Notes under the pieces: generated by a model | What the model was told of the DNA's origin: nothing | Database searches by the model: none | The model's input: only the letters and a program-made list of their open reading frames with translations | Source: Phlebotomus papatasi | Taxonomy: Eukaryota; Arthropoda; Insecta; Diptera; Psychodidae | Assembly: GCF_024763615.1 (NCBI RefSeq) | Contig: NC_077223.1 | Span: 63,860,627-63,924,626, forward strand | Reading direction: 5' to 3' | Length of the DNA: 64,000 nucleotides | Made by a program: the position numbers and the translations under genes | In this document: positions 22,703 to 34,514 of the stretch, piece after piece | Numbering within the stretch: the stretch's first letter is position 1 | Layout of the letters: each line of letters begins with the position of its first letter

Positions 22703-24565
22703 CATGCGCTTCTAGAAAACAGATGATCTTCTAAAAGAATTAAAACTTTCAGTATTCCGTTTTCAACGGTGCACAAGTTGATGCTCTCTGGAGAATTCAC
22801 CGATTTCACAGTGCTTCAAAGATCTCAACAGCTTGTCTTTCAACTTGAGATCTTTGCCAAAATTATCCGTAAAAAAGCCTTATCTGAAATTGCAGGTTTT
22901 TCCATTAAGGAACCGAATAATCAATCTCACTCCATGATATTTCGGCACATTGATAAAATCATCAGTGAGACACAATGCACATGCCAAGCATTAACCGTGA
23001 CGACCAAAACCTTTTAGCCAATTGAGCAGAACTCCTTTTGGCAAACCCACCAAAAAATCTGCCGAAGATTGAGCTGGAAAAATGATGATCGAAAGCAACG
23101 GTTTCAGGTATATTGGACGTGCTTTTGCCGTTTTTTTTGCGTGCAAACAAGAATCAAGGAAACAGGTGACATGTTGGACTAAAAAGACTTATCCAACCAG
23201 TTCGAGAGTGAACTTCTAAATATGGATATCGGTGAAGTTTGATATTAATGCAGTCCGACGATGGAATTTATGATTAGACCTAATTTCCAAGTCACAGTTC
23301 TTTGAGCCGTTCTTGACGATGGTGTAATTGCTCGAATACCCAGATGGATGTTCCATAACAATAAAATTGCCATTCGGGCGGAGGAAAAAAAAGTGTCATG
23401 ATTAGATTAATTAGGCACCTTCTTTTTCTCGCGATTCGGTCATTGATATTAGATTGTTGTGAAAGAATACGGAAATATACCTGTGAGTCAATAAGAATCT
23501 TCTCTGTTATTCACAATACAACCTTATTAATGCTTGACTTTTTTGCTGGCAACACTTGAGCTTTTTTTTATCCCAGGGGAACTCCCATACAATGGAACCA
23601 CAAAATAACGGTGTGATGACGATGTCTTCGCGGAATCATCGCATCATCATGCCATCCGAAACAGACATGAGAGGTGCTAATGCTTGCGAATCGTATTAAA
23701 TTGAGATTTAAATATTTTATCAATTAAAATGTTTTGAGTGCCACTGCTGGGCTTCTTTTTCGCTCTGCTTTCGTCATAAATCTCAACTCAGGTGTGACAA
23801 AGTGGAAACTGATCGCAAGATCACGATTCCCCTTGTCAAATGCACCGACATCGCCGAATTCTCTGATCCTTCACCTCGCATTGACATTCAAAATTCTCCC
23901 AGGCTGGATTAATCAAAATTCCTCCGAAACGGCGGATTTACATTTCTGATAACGTTCCTTCATGGAGGCCGTTCAGTTTCACGCCCAAAAGAACTTTATA
24001 ATCCCAGCGTAATTTAACCCCAAAAGCACTTAAATGAGTTTTAGCTCTTGACAAACTAACTTCCAATCTCTTATTTGTGATGAAAGAAGAGGATACGGAG
24101 CCTAAAGCTAAAGGGCTACTCGCTAATTAAAGACAATTTTTAAACATTAACAGCTGAATGTTGAAACGAAGAATAACTTCAGTTGAACCTCAGATTAGCG
24201 TTAATCTAGAGTTAAAATTAAGCTAGGTTTAAATATTTTTTCGTATGCAGAAACGTGGAATAGTGCTTTGGCGTAAGCTGTTTTTGTCATACGGCAACCC
24301 CATATTTTGGCTTTTCTGGCATGCCAGAAAATGTCAATTCGTCAATGTTTAGTTTTGTTTCAGTGGCGACTCATTGAAGTTGCATATGGTGGATGTTTCT
24401 TTTTATTTCAGGCAAAATTGGCTTTTTAAGAAGCTGTAAATAGATTGAAAGCCTTATTTCTTTTCATTAAATCCACTAAAGTGCAGATGATATCAATTTG
24501 GTATCATTTAACAGTATTTCAGAGAAGAATTTACGGATAGGATGTGGACAGATTTATTCCATCTT
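22703..24565. other. Unique DNA, no gene seen
   Basis: Frames at 22769-23017, 22962-23150 and 23734-23949 lack recognisable domains. Composition is a little richer in GC at 23560-23960. No RNA genes or shared repeats were noticed. Confidence 0.45.
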
Positions 24566-24568
24566 TAA

Positions 24569-24610
24569 GCCAAAAATTATACCTCCGAAATCGGGGGTCT
24601 AATTTTTGGC
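24569..24610. repeat. 42-bp near-perfect hairpin
   Basis: GCCAAAAATTATACCTCCGA (24569-24588) and TCGGGGGTCTAATTTTTGGC (24591-24610) are inverse with two mismatches and a two-base loop. It could be a solo pair of MITE ends or a local inverted duplication; the loop is too small for a typical microRNA precursor. Confidence 0.65.
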
Positions 24611-24951
24611 ATAAAGGTTAATCCAGTGTTTAAATTTATTCTATTTCTCGTTCAAACATTAGAAAACGGTGGATCATCCTCGAATTATCATTATACTTCG
24701 ATTCAACATTCAGCTGTAAAGTAATAATTTTGCAATTTCTGGATTTCGGGAATTTCGAAAATCTTTCGAAGCTGAATACTTTAAATTTCATGTACAGTGT
24801 AGAACTTAAATTTCCCGCCTTATAGCAATAAATACTCTACTAAGGCAACCCTAAATGTTCGAGACGCAATGTCTCCCTTCTAGGCCAGCGCCTCTGGTGA
24901 CGATGGAGACGACTGTATTAGTTTAGTCGATCGTACGATCTCAGTGAGCAC

Positions 24952-26239
24952 TGGTAAAAAAAGGTGGATCATTTTGATTCATTCGCGATCCTTTTGGTGA
25001 ATCAAATATGATCCATCATTTCAAATGTTTCATTTCGATCCTTTTTTGAAAGATCATTTTGATCCATTGCAAAAGAATCAAATTTTGATGCTTTGAATGT
25101 TTCACTTTGAGGAGCTTTTCAATGGATCAGTGAATGATACACTAAAATTGATCAAATGGAACTTTTGAAATGATGACTTTTTAATCTTTTTTAAATGTAA
25201 TGCATTTGCCCTTCAAAACAAATTAAAAGAAAAACATATATATCTGATCTGAAATATTTCCAGATATGCGCTTCTAAATGTTCCGAAGCTTGAACGTAGA
25301 GCAAAAAACACTTTTTACACAATGAAAATCTAAGGATTTTTTTTTCACTATTTGATCAACAGAAAGTTCTCTCTTTCCGGGGTTGGAACACCGACAAAAT
25401 TACTTGGAATTGTACAAATCCGTGCAACTGGCGATTATTTTAATTTTCGCTTTTTTTTACTCACTTTTGGCAAATTTTTCACGTTTTCACAAGTCTCCAA
25501 ACTTAATCCTTTTTAACCTATAACATTATAATTTGTAGAAAAGCGCCACTAAATATCTAAAAGGACACAAATTCCACGACAAGCGCACCCCGTTTATTTA
25601 TGCGCTCAGCGAGTGTCAGTGACTGTCACTGACGTCACTAAAAGTGGCGTGATTATCCAAGTGATCCATTCAAATGTATCACTTTTGACATATCGTACCA
25701 AATTTTCAATCGCTGAAATATCACGGTTAAAATTTTAAAGCTATCAATTTTTTAGTTTAGACACGTTCCCCTTATATGAGCAAATACAGCAAACACATTT
25801 TTTACTGTTTTAATGGTTTTATTTAGTAATGAAATTCATGGAAAATAATCGCAATAGTGATCCAATTGAAATGTTCAATTTGATCCATTTGAATGTATCC
25901 CATATTTTCTATATTTTTTGGCGTAATATCCTGAAGATTGAAAATAGTTGTCTCAAAAATGTCTCATTCTGCCTTGTTATATTATTCCTTTAAACCTAAA
26001 AACTCATTTTCGCTGTTTTCCTTTTATTATTTGGCAGAAAAATATTCTTGAACATCGATCTTTCTGAAATGATCGATTCGAGGAACCTTTCAATGTATCA
26101 TTGAATGTGATCCTTTACTTGGATCACTGAAGTGATTCATTAAAGAAGAATCAATTCAATTCAAGTGATTTGATGAAAATGAACCTTTTAGGCCATGATT
26201 CTTTTGAAATGATCCCTGGTGATCCATTCATTTTTACCA
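24952..26239. mobile_element. 1.29-kb non-autonomous transposon with GATCC iterons
   Basis: The ends TGGTAAAAA and TTTTTACCA are inverse, and the next bases give GTGAGCAC (24944-24951) and GTGAGTAC (26240-26247), an 8-bp duplication with one mismatch. Alternatively the termini can be drawn as CACTGGTAAAAA. Both subterminal regions are packed with TTGATCC, ATGGATCA and TTCAAATG words in both orientations, and the middle is AT-rich with no frame over 60 codons. An 8-bp target suggests hAT or P type; the iterons would be transposase binding sites. No transposase is present. Confidence 0.7.
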
Positions 26240-26394
26240 GTGAGTACGGACGTGAGTTCGTATTGAGTCGCACAAGTGATAGGACATATTGCGGAGAGCT
26301 CGCGACAGTCTGGAGCCCACACCAGTCGATTGCATAAGCAGGTCACCTCCTAAGTATATTAGATTTAAGAGTAGATATTGCTTGTCACCTATAA

Positions 26395-26900
26395 CAGTAG
26401 AGTCTTCTAAATTCGAACGATATTTTCAAAACTAATAGATTTTATTTGAGATTAAATTGGAACTTTGAACATTATACCCTGTACTTTTCACAAGACTTGG
26501 GGGTGACGTACTTCCTTTTCTTTTTATATACGATCATAATGTATGTATGTAGATCATGTAGATATTCAAAAATCATCACAGAAGAACTATTATTTTCGAT
26601 CATCCAGAACACGATTTTTTTAGCCTAACTCCAAAATTGACATTTTGAATTCAACCGTCGCGTCTGTCGTTCGAATTTGCCATCGTTCGGCATTGACCAG
26701 ATATTCGAAATTGCGTTTTGAATATTTAACCTTGATCAAGTAGAATATTTATTATTTTTAAAAATCCTTAGATCATGTGATGTTGTCATTTTAAAATCTA
26801 GCAATTTTTTTGATTATTAAATCTTGAGTTTTTTTTCGAATCGAAAACAGATTCGAAATTTTAAGTCAGCAGATTTTCAAATACGAACGAAAGTCCAGTG
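26395..26900. mobile_element. Possible decayed pogo-like MITE
   Basis: CAGTAGAGTCTTCTAAATTC on the left resembles the end of the pogo-like element at 49498 (CAGTAGAGTTCCTCTAATTT). The right end, read inversely, is CACTGGACTTTCGTTCGTAT, a weak partner. TA occurs next to both ends. Interior words TTCGAAT recur. The pairing is imperfect, so the boundaries are tentative. Confidence 0.35.
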
Positions 26901-29110
26901 TAAGATCTTTTTTACGTGTTTACTACCACATACATCATTTTACAAATATTCGTAAGGATTTGTCCGAGATTACAATGCTATTCTACTCGCTATTCGAAAA
27001 TAAATAAGAAGTCTAAAGTGACGTTCGCGTATTTCTCTACTGAAATATACATAGTTATTCGTTTTTAAAGATTCAATTACTGTATTTTTTGAGTATTTCG
27101 ATATTTTTGATAATTCTAATTGATATGAATATGAACTGAATCTATATAATATTAATTGCACAAAGGCATTTCGGGATAGTATATCCCATGTTCGGTTGTA
27201 TAAAAAGATAATCGGGTGCTTTCAGTAATATCGAATATTCGAAGACTAAATACCAGTGCTCAAACCACTAATCCAAGAATCCATATTTAAAACTTCGAAG
27301 AATATCGAAACAGTTTACGGTTTCGAATATATCTTTACAATGCAAGAAACAAAGAAAGTTCTTTTTTAATTCAAACCTTAAGGGCATTACAAATTATTGA
27401 AAATCAGTTAAACTTATCTGCGAGTATCCCCTAACAAAAAACATTACAGTGCTGTTAATCCCAGCAAAAAAAGCTCTCAAAGTATTCCACTTTGGACTTT
27501 GCCTGTTTCTGCTTTCTGGTTTTTATAGGCATTCAAAACTTTCATTGGGAGCGTCAAAGAATGTTTTTATCTTTGGCAGAAATTCACATTTTTACACCAC
27601 GAGACAGTTATTTAATCTTACGGTGGCAAAAAATCACGCAAATACGCCGGAGAATGCTACCACAAAGTGAGCATAATACGTAACACTTGAAGAGCAATTG
27701 ATTGTCTTTCGGCGGGAGTTTCTTATAACCGATAAGATATAGATGGTGTTTTCAGATGAAAGACTTCTGCAACCGCAGCTTGGAGCTATGAAGTATAGTT
27801 GCACGAAAAAAAAACACAGGAGAGCTTCTGTGGAAAAGTAAAGCAATTTGATGGTTTATTCTGGCATTAAATCAAACAAAATCGAAACACGCATTGTAAC
27901 TTAATTGAAGACTTAATTACTCTTTTGGTATGAATAAGAAGTTTGTTAACATTTTGTTAACAAATTCGTGATTGTTAATTGAGAATAAATTACATCGATA
28001 ATCATAAGTTTTAGTTTTAACCTGAACATCGTTCATGTTCGATGTTGTTTTCATAAGTAAGAGTTAGTTCATAAACCATCATTTGAAAGTTGCATTTTTT
28101 TTCCAAGAATGATATGTTATATGATCAGATGTGGCGGTTGATTTAAATGAAAGGTACATGCAATGAAGGCGGTTTATTTTCTAAAAAGAAAAATTGGGAC
28201 GTTTTATTTTATATATTTTTTTTTTAGTTTAGTTTCTTTTTAGGAAAGTTAGCTCTTTGTGTATTCTATTGACAAAAACTTTTATATCTTTTGTGGGCAT
28301 TAATGTCTTCAGAAAGGAAACTCTTAATGAAATGTTACATTTTAAATCAACAAATCAACCCAAAAGACCGCTTGAAAGGTGTCGAGTGATCTCTGGTAGA
28401 TTTCAACACCATATGGGAAAAAGAGTAAAAAGAATCATTGCAAGATCATAAAGTTGAACTCAATAAATCTCTCATGATCTACTCGAGAAATTTCCCTCGT
28501 CAGGTGTGTTTTATCACCTTGTCAACAGAGTCACAACAACACCGAAGACTGGTCGACCAGTGAAATTGAGTGCAATTTTTAAGGTTTCACTTCATAGTAC
28601 ACTGAAAAATTATATTAGTAAACGTTACCAAATTATCTAAGTGTACTGATATGGCTACCGGAATTCGTCGAGAAATTAGGTATCTTAAAGAAAACACATC
28701 AGTTTATTCCAGAGCTTTCGGATCTAGTTCCGAGCTTTAATCACTGAGCTTCAGCCTTGAGAGATCCCATATCCTGATGAATATCGAATATCCCAGAAAA
28801 TCACATCAAATTCTGTTGCCGTATTGTATTTTTAGGATTATAAACTTCGAAATTGTAGGGTTAGTAGAGTTTAATAATTTGCTATTAGTATTAACTATAT
28901 TTTATTTACTTTCTGAAACAAAATTGTATTGCGGAATCTTTAAAAATTGTTAATTGTTGAGTAAAAAGAGCACAAACTTTAAAGTAAACTATTTATTATC
29001 AAATTAATTCAAGAGTGCTAGACATGTCTAAAGTATGGCCATATTGCGATGCATTGCAGTATGCAGATGCTGTAATAAAGTATGCAGAAGATCATCACAC
29101 ATTGACATGT
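26901..29110. other. Unique AT-rich DNA, no gene seen
   Basis: Overlapping frames at 27449-27683 and 27634-27846 on both strands show no recognised family. Short motif GTTTGTTAACATTTTGTTAA at about 27940-27960 resembles the GTTTGT-rich tract at 9.8-10.8 kb. Nothing else was recognised. Confidence 0.45.
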
Positions 29111-29113
29111 TAA

Positions 29114-29290
29114 TCAGCAACTAGGCTTTACCGCAAGCAAATTTTTATTCATAGTATTACTTCTTATTTACCAGGGATTGGGTTATTAATTTCATATTTA
29201 ATTGAATTAATTAATACACCTGAAAGAGATTCAAACCTGAGACACTTGCGAGACATACTTTACGCTCTACCACTTAATTCAGTGTGTACT
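29114..29290 (-). mobile_element. tRNA-derived SINE, degraded copy
   Basis: On the minus strand GAATTAAGTGGTAGAGCGTA corresponds to the A-box region and TCAGGTTTGAATCTC to the B box (GGTTCGAATCC type) of the SINE at 58770-59045; CTTTCAGGTG follows as CTTTAGGTCAC does there. The distal part contains AATAAAAATT and TTGCTTGCGG, resembling the tail region. The copy is diverged and would not be an active RNA polymerase III promoter with confidence. Confidence 0.6.
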
Positions 29291-30890
29291 CTAAATTTCT
29301 TAATTTAACATACTATCCCTTGATTTATTAATTGGTTGTTAGAATTGATTTGCTTAGTAATTACTTTTGTCTTTCAAATTTTAATAAAAAATTGATAACT
29401 AAAAACGTAGTATAAAAACTGTTCTTAAATACATTGCTTTAAAGAAATTAGATAATTCATACTATTTATTTTTAAACGATTTGTGATACAGAGAATCCTC
29501 AATTCCTAAACTTATATAGGTTATTTGTATATAAAGAAATTTTTTGCAGTGTATTCATGTGCAAAAGGTACGTATTAAAGAGCTTTTAATTTCTCTCAAC
29601 ACCACTATCTATGATCTCTAGAGTCTTATTTGGGGATATGCCTCCTTTCGCTCTTTTTGATAAATCTCAGAAGTGAAATCCACTTCTTGAAGCCTCATAG
29701 AGTGATTGTATGCAACAGCAGCAGAAGCCTCTTTTGAAACATTATGTGGTATTACTCTCATTTTCATCAACATGATTTACTCTTCACCTAATAATGAAAT
29801 GGCGAGCCGAAGAAGTGTTTGTTTTATGAGGAAAAACACCATCGAGAGAGAGTGGCGACCGTTCTTGTTGTGCAACAACAAAGGTCAAAAGCTTTGTACA
29901 ACGCTTGTGCACTTTGAGAGACTTTTTCACTTTGATAATTTATTGAACAATCGAGAAAGGAGTGAAGAAATTACCAATTTCACTTTTTACCTCTTCACTT
30001 TTGCACTACATGAATTTGTAAATAGAAGGAAAATGTGATTACCTTCCTCAATCTCACGGACATACCGCACCTTCGTGTTAAGCTTTTTTTTCACCACATT
30101 ATACATCCGAATTTTTATGCAGAAAATGAAAAACAAAGGCTGAGGAGCTTTGCTGAATGTGCGAACTGATAAAATTGTGAACATGTTAAAAATTTAGAGA
30201 TCTATAACCAATAAATTTTAAATAAGATCATGAATTATTCTAGAACAGGAATAATTTTGATATCCAGAATTATTTATATGGGTATATTTGTTGTAAAGAT
30301 TTTAAGGGTTTCGTTAAAATTTATAGATAAAATTGCGTAGTAGAAAATTTATCCGAAATTTTGTACTGAATTTCGAGTTGGTGACGTGAATGGTTATATC
30401 GCACTCGTGAAACCGTAATGACAAAAACATTTTAAATTATCAAGAGGTCCGATATTACTTCTATGTAAATTAAAAAAAAAACAATGATCCAACCTTGATA
30501 CGAGTCTTATAAGATTGATTTATTGTATAGTCTGCATAGTCATTGAATATATGTAGCATTTATTTGACTTTTGTGATACAAATCTCTTAAAATCATAGTG
30601 TGGTAGTAAAGGAATGTGAAGAGAAGCAACAAGTGTCCATCGCCGTCTTAGCGTTGGTAACCAACCTCCAGAGCAAAACGGTGGAAAAGTTCTCTCTCGG
30701 GTTGTAATGCCGCGAGCAACACATTAAGAGTAAGAGACACGCGTTACAACAATTTCGCATTTCAGAGTTACAAGTAAGGAATAATAAAAGTTTCAAGATG
30801 GCAATAAAGTTCGATTGTGCCATCTATAAGTTGATATTACTGCTAGAATTCCACACAGAGAGAAGTACCTCGCCTTCTACCGAGTCATAT
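29291..30890. other. Unique AT-rich DNA, no gene seen
   Basis: A 110-codon frame at 29706-30038 and others at 29987-30184 and 30593-30823 carry no recognised domain. No RNA gene or shared repeat was seen. Confidence 0.45.
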
Positions 30891-30928
30891 TTTAGTAGAA
30901 TTTTAGAAATACGAAGTTTCGACGGACA

Positions 30929-31056
30929 GAAATGTCACGCTGTTTGTTCGTCCGGCCATAATATAGTTCTAGAGACTAAACGGTTAGAGATAGACGGTTC
31001 GGACTTTTAGTTGACCCCTATAAGTCGACCCAAGGACCGTTAACATGTCTTTTATT
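30929..31056. repeat. Dispersed repeat J, copy 1
   Basis: The blocks AGACTAAACGGTTAGAGATA, TAAGTCGACCCAAGGACCGT and TTAACATGTC are shared with 42993-43133 and partly with 31555-31650, 17505-17560 and 57598-57640. It adjoins the large palindrome and may be part of the same composite family. Function unknown. Confidence 0.6.
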
Positions 31057-31120
31057 TTCCTTACTTCTTCAAAACCATGTATTTGAGATTTCTCGAAAAC
31101 GTTTCGTGCGATTCTTTGAT

Positions 31121-32060
31121 ATATTGGATGAGTTCATATATTCTGTCAGTAGAAGAGGTCGAAAGTTTGGAGTGGTATATCTCAGCTCCTGATGAACATA
31201 TTTGGATGAGTGAACTATTGTTGGAAAGCTTGGTTCATAAACTTTTAGAATCTGGTATACTTAATCTGCTATGAATAAACCATGGTCATCCAGAACCATT
31301 TATGTTGAAGAAAACACATTTTGCAACGTCTTTTTTGGCCATCTACTTCTGGAACCCGGAATGACCCACTTTTCTCGCACATGGACTGTTCGTTAGAGGA
31401 ACTCAAATGGTACAATTTGTTGAAGAAACTTTTGTTTCTGACATCTTACTTTTTTTTATTCATCGACTTTTACAAGAATTTTAACATTTTACACGCATAG
31501 AAAAAAATGACAGAAATCCTTCTATCTCATTTTCTGGACAAACTAATGAAGATATCGACTTGGACTGTTCTAAGTACTCCCCCATAAGTTGATCCAAGGA
31601 ATCCAAATATCACATAAATTTCATTCCCACGTCTATCCTTCCCCTCCAGAAACCACTCTTTTAGGATTTCAGTAACTTTTTCCTTGCGTTTAACACTTCA
31701 AAATTCTTGCAAAAGTCGATGAATAAAAAAAAGTAAGATGTCCAAAAAAAAAGTTTCTTTTACGAATTATATCCTTTGAGTTCCTCTAACGAACAGTCCA
31801 AGTGCGAGAATTATGGGTCACTCCTGGTCCCAGCAGTGGATGGTCAAAAAAGACGTTGCAAAAAGTGTCTTCTTCGACATAAATGGTTCTGGATGACCAT
31901 GGTTTATCCATAGCAGATTAAGTATACCAGATTCTAAAAGCTAAAGAACCAAGCTTTCCAACAATAGTTCACCCTTCCAATTATGTTCATCAGGAGCTGA
32001 GATATACCACTCCAAACTTTCGACCTCTTCTACTGACAGAATATATGAACTCATCTAATA
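31121..32060. repeat. 940-bp palindrome, arms about 378 bp
   Basis: The left arm 31121-31498 is repeated in inverse at 31684-32060. Examples are GATGAGTTCATATATTCTGT against ACAGAATATATGAACTCATC, ACCATGGTCATCCAGAACCA against TGGTTCTGGATGACCATGGT, and GACTTTTACAAGAATTTTAA against a matching right segment. The arms differ by scattered substitutions and small indels. The 185-bp spacer contains a J-like fragment (CCCCCATAAGTTGATCCAAG). The open frame at 31077-31274 lies in the left arm. Either a large fold-back transposon or an inverted duplication; no target duplication was identified. Confidence 0.8.
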
Positions 32061-32074
32061 TTTTAGAGGTTGCC

Positions 32075-32345
32075 TAGGCTACCATGCGGTCAAGTGATAG
32101 AATACTCGCTCTATTATGCAAGTCTCCTGATTTTAAATCCTCTTTAGGTCATCGGGAATTTTTCTGGCAGTAAAGGTATTCGAAGAGCATCAAGAGAGCT
32201 TCACTGCACTTGATACCACGGAAAATGGTATTTACAGCCCTACCCATGTATAATAAAAAAAAAATAATAATGCATTTTTAATCCTACTTACGAGAGCCTA
32301 GTTTTGTTATGGGATGTTGTGCCTGTGTTATTGTTTTCATACTTA
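32075..32345 (+). mobile_element. tRNA-derived SINE, copy 2
   Basis: GTCAAGTGATAGAATACTCG (A-box region), CTCTATTATGCAAGTCTCCT, a decayed B box GATTTTAAATCC, CTTTAGGTCATCGGGAATTT and TTTCTGGC parallel the SINE at 58770-59045. The tail AATAATAATGCA is present and the 3' end TTATGGGATGTTGTGCC... runs to a GTGTTATTG end. The B box has lost the conserved TTCGA, so the copy is probably silent. Confidence 0.7.
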
Positions 32346-33910
32346 GAAATGCTTATCAATGTTCCTATTAAAACAATCTCGAATCTCTCACTGATTTTCT
32401 GATTTAGCTCCCAGCTATTTTTGCCTCAGTCCCCCTAATTTTCTTAAATCACTATTTTTTCAAAATTTTGCCTAAATTATAATCCCTCGAAAAATTTCTT
32501 AATACTCAGGAACAATATCAATTCCTCTTCTCTTTAGAGTTCGAGCTATAAAATGCGACACACGATTTTGGTGGCAATTTGCCGTCAAATTGCTTCTGAT
32601 GTATGATTTTTTGCCTGAGCTTCAACCTTTCTCCTAAAAGTGTCTAAAGTTAAAGAGAAAGAGCTTCAGCATGTAAATGATGCAATAAAATTTGAATGAT
32701 ATTCTTCAGGAACGATTAGAGATTACAATGGGCGAAGAACTTTCCAATTTTGATTGAAGATCGGAAATCTTCAAAGGCGTACCGGAATGGATCTGAAGAG
32801 CAAATGGGTTGACAAGAAATCAGCTGCACCCGTATTCCACATAGCATAACGGCTTCCCTATTGCACTCTTCAATTTCCTACCGGTTACCAACCCATATTT
32901 TCTGACAGATTATTCAAGGAGACATATTCTTGGTGAAAATCTACTAGTCAAAAATTCAATTAATCATCACACGCAATCCATATGGAGCAGTTTCTCAGAC
33001 ACTATGGACCAAAATAAAATGGCCAAAAAAAATTCCAAATGAAAGTCACCGTCAGACAATAAAGCAGGAAATTTTTCAAGATCTCAACTTAGAGGCCAGA
33101 CAATAACTTTTGCTACTTTGAGACATTTTGGAGAGAGAAATGGATTTTATAGTGCAACTTCTTGCATTGCGTGTGGGAGACTATTTATTTAGCATTAGTC
33201 AGTAAAAAGGGGGAATGTCGCGTTGATAGGTTGGGGAAAAGAGACTGATACACACCTCAAACAAAAGAGAAAATTTATTGTCATTCTTGCAACTAAAGTT
33301 AACTTCTCGAGCAGCCAAACATCTGTCCTCCTCGCGTATTCTCACCAATTGAACACTGATTGTGAAGCAATAACACAGGAGTGTACTTAGGGCTACATGG
33401 GCCCAGTTGCAAAAGTTGTCACAACTAATAACTCAAAACACTTTCTAGCCTACAACTACAAGTGTAACTTTATAACCCTTAAAAAATTTCAAATCAGTTA
33501 CGAGAAAAAGAACATTAATATTATTATTTCAAATTATCAGTACTTTCCTTCACTTTTAGGTATTTAGTTTTTAGTACAAACATGTACTAAATGTAATACC
33601 TATTACCTAATATAAGTTAATGTTTTACTCTGCAAAAAATTTACTATATTGTATAAGATTTTCGATTTAAAAGTCTTTGTATGCGTTTAACAGATTTTTA
33701 GAACTTCTAGAAAAAGCAGTGGAAAGCTAAAACACAAAATTGGCAAATGCCTTATAAAGTATGTAGTAAAAAGAGTTATGCGATTGTTTGGAGTAGGAAA
33801 AATGGCTTTAGTTCTGTACTAAATTTCTGTATTTGTGAATATTCTGTTCTAAAGCAGTCTGCTAGAGTCTACTGGCATTAACCTGCTCCTCATTTTCCCC
33901 TAACCTGCAC
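32346..33910. other. Unique AT-rich DNA, no gene seen
   Basis: No coding exon, RNA gene or window-wide repeat was recognised. Confidence 0.5.
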
Positions 33911-33914
33911 CCTA

Positions 33915-34130
33915 CCCTTCCAAAACTTTTTTTTTTGGGATTGCTCGAAAACAGATCGAGCGATCTTTCTATTTTTGGATATGTTTCAGAGATTACCCAG
34001 GCGGACATTTCGGCCATATACGAAAATCCCGTTGAATCATTCGTAATAAAAGTTTTTCAAGATCAAAGATTTAAAATTTTTTAGTGCATTTCTCAATCGA
34101 ATGGTATCATTTTTGGACTTGATGGGAAGG
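33915..34130. repeat. Dispersed repeat H, copy 2 (partial)
   Basis: CCAAAACTTTTTTTTTTGGG, TTTTTGGATATGTTTCAGAG and a CAGGCGGACATTTCGGCC block parallel the repeat at 17585-17760. It is truncated relative to the other copies and leads directly into repeat I. Confidence 0.55.
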
Positions 34131-34139
34131 TCTTGGAAT

Positions 34140-34510
34140 TCTTGAGATACCTGAATCGATTCCAATCGGTAATAAATCGATAATTTACCGGTTCATTACA
34201 GGTAGATATAATCTACCTACTAACTGATTTTTATTTGAAATTCAATTATATTAATTCTAAGGTATTTGGTCAATGTTTTGCGTGTTTCAATTATGAAACA
34301 ATAAGTATTTTTTTCTGCAAATCAATTTTATTACTCCTATATAACTATTTTATGGGATTTTTAAAGTAATTTATTAATTGTCTCAAATCAGTTGAAAACC
34401 GTTAAACGGTAAATGATGGAAAAGCGCTCTTGAGGTATGACGTAAGGCTTACGAATTCGGGCACTTCTCAAAACCTGGCCCGCTTTGCCACCCCTTTTGC
34501 ATTTGAATTA
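34140..34510. repeat. Dispersed repeat I, copy 1
   Basis: Rich in AATCGGT and ACCGGTT words and ends with AAACGGTAAATGATGG, GAATTCGGGCACTTCTCAAA, CCTGGCCCGCTTTGCCACCC. The same 3' portion occurs at 47545-47720. A 70-codon frame at 34430-34642 begins inside it and is not supported. Confidence 0.6.
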
Positions 34511-34514
34511 AATT

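Noticed and set aside
28608..29555. Large TIR element bounded by TACACTGAAAAA and TTTTTTGCAGTGTA
   Set aside because: Only about 10 bases of each end match and no further inner pairing or target duplication was found; chance is likely in AT-rich DNA.
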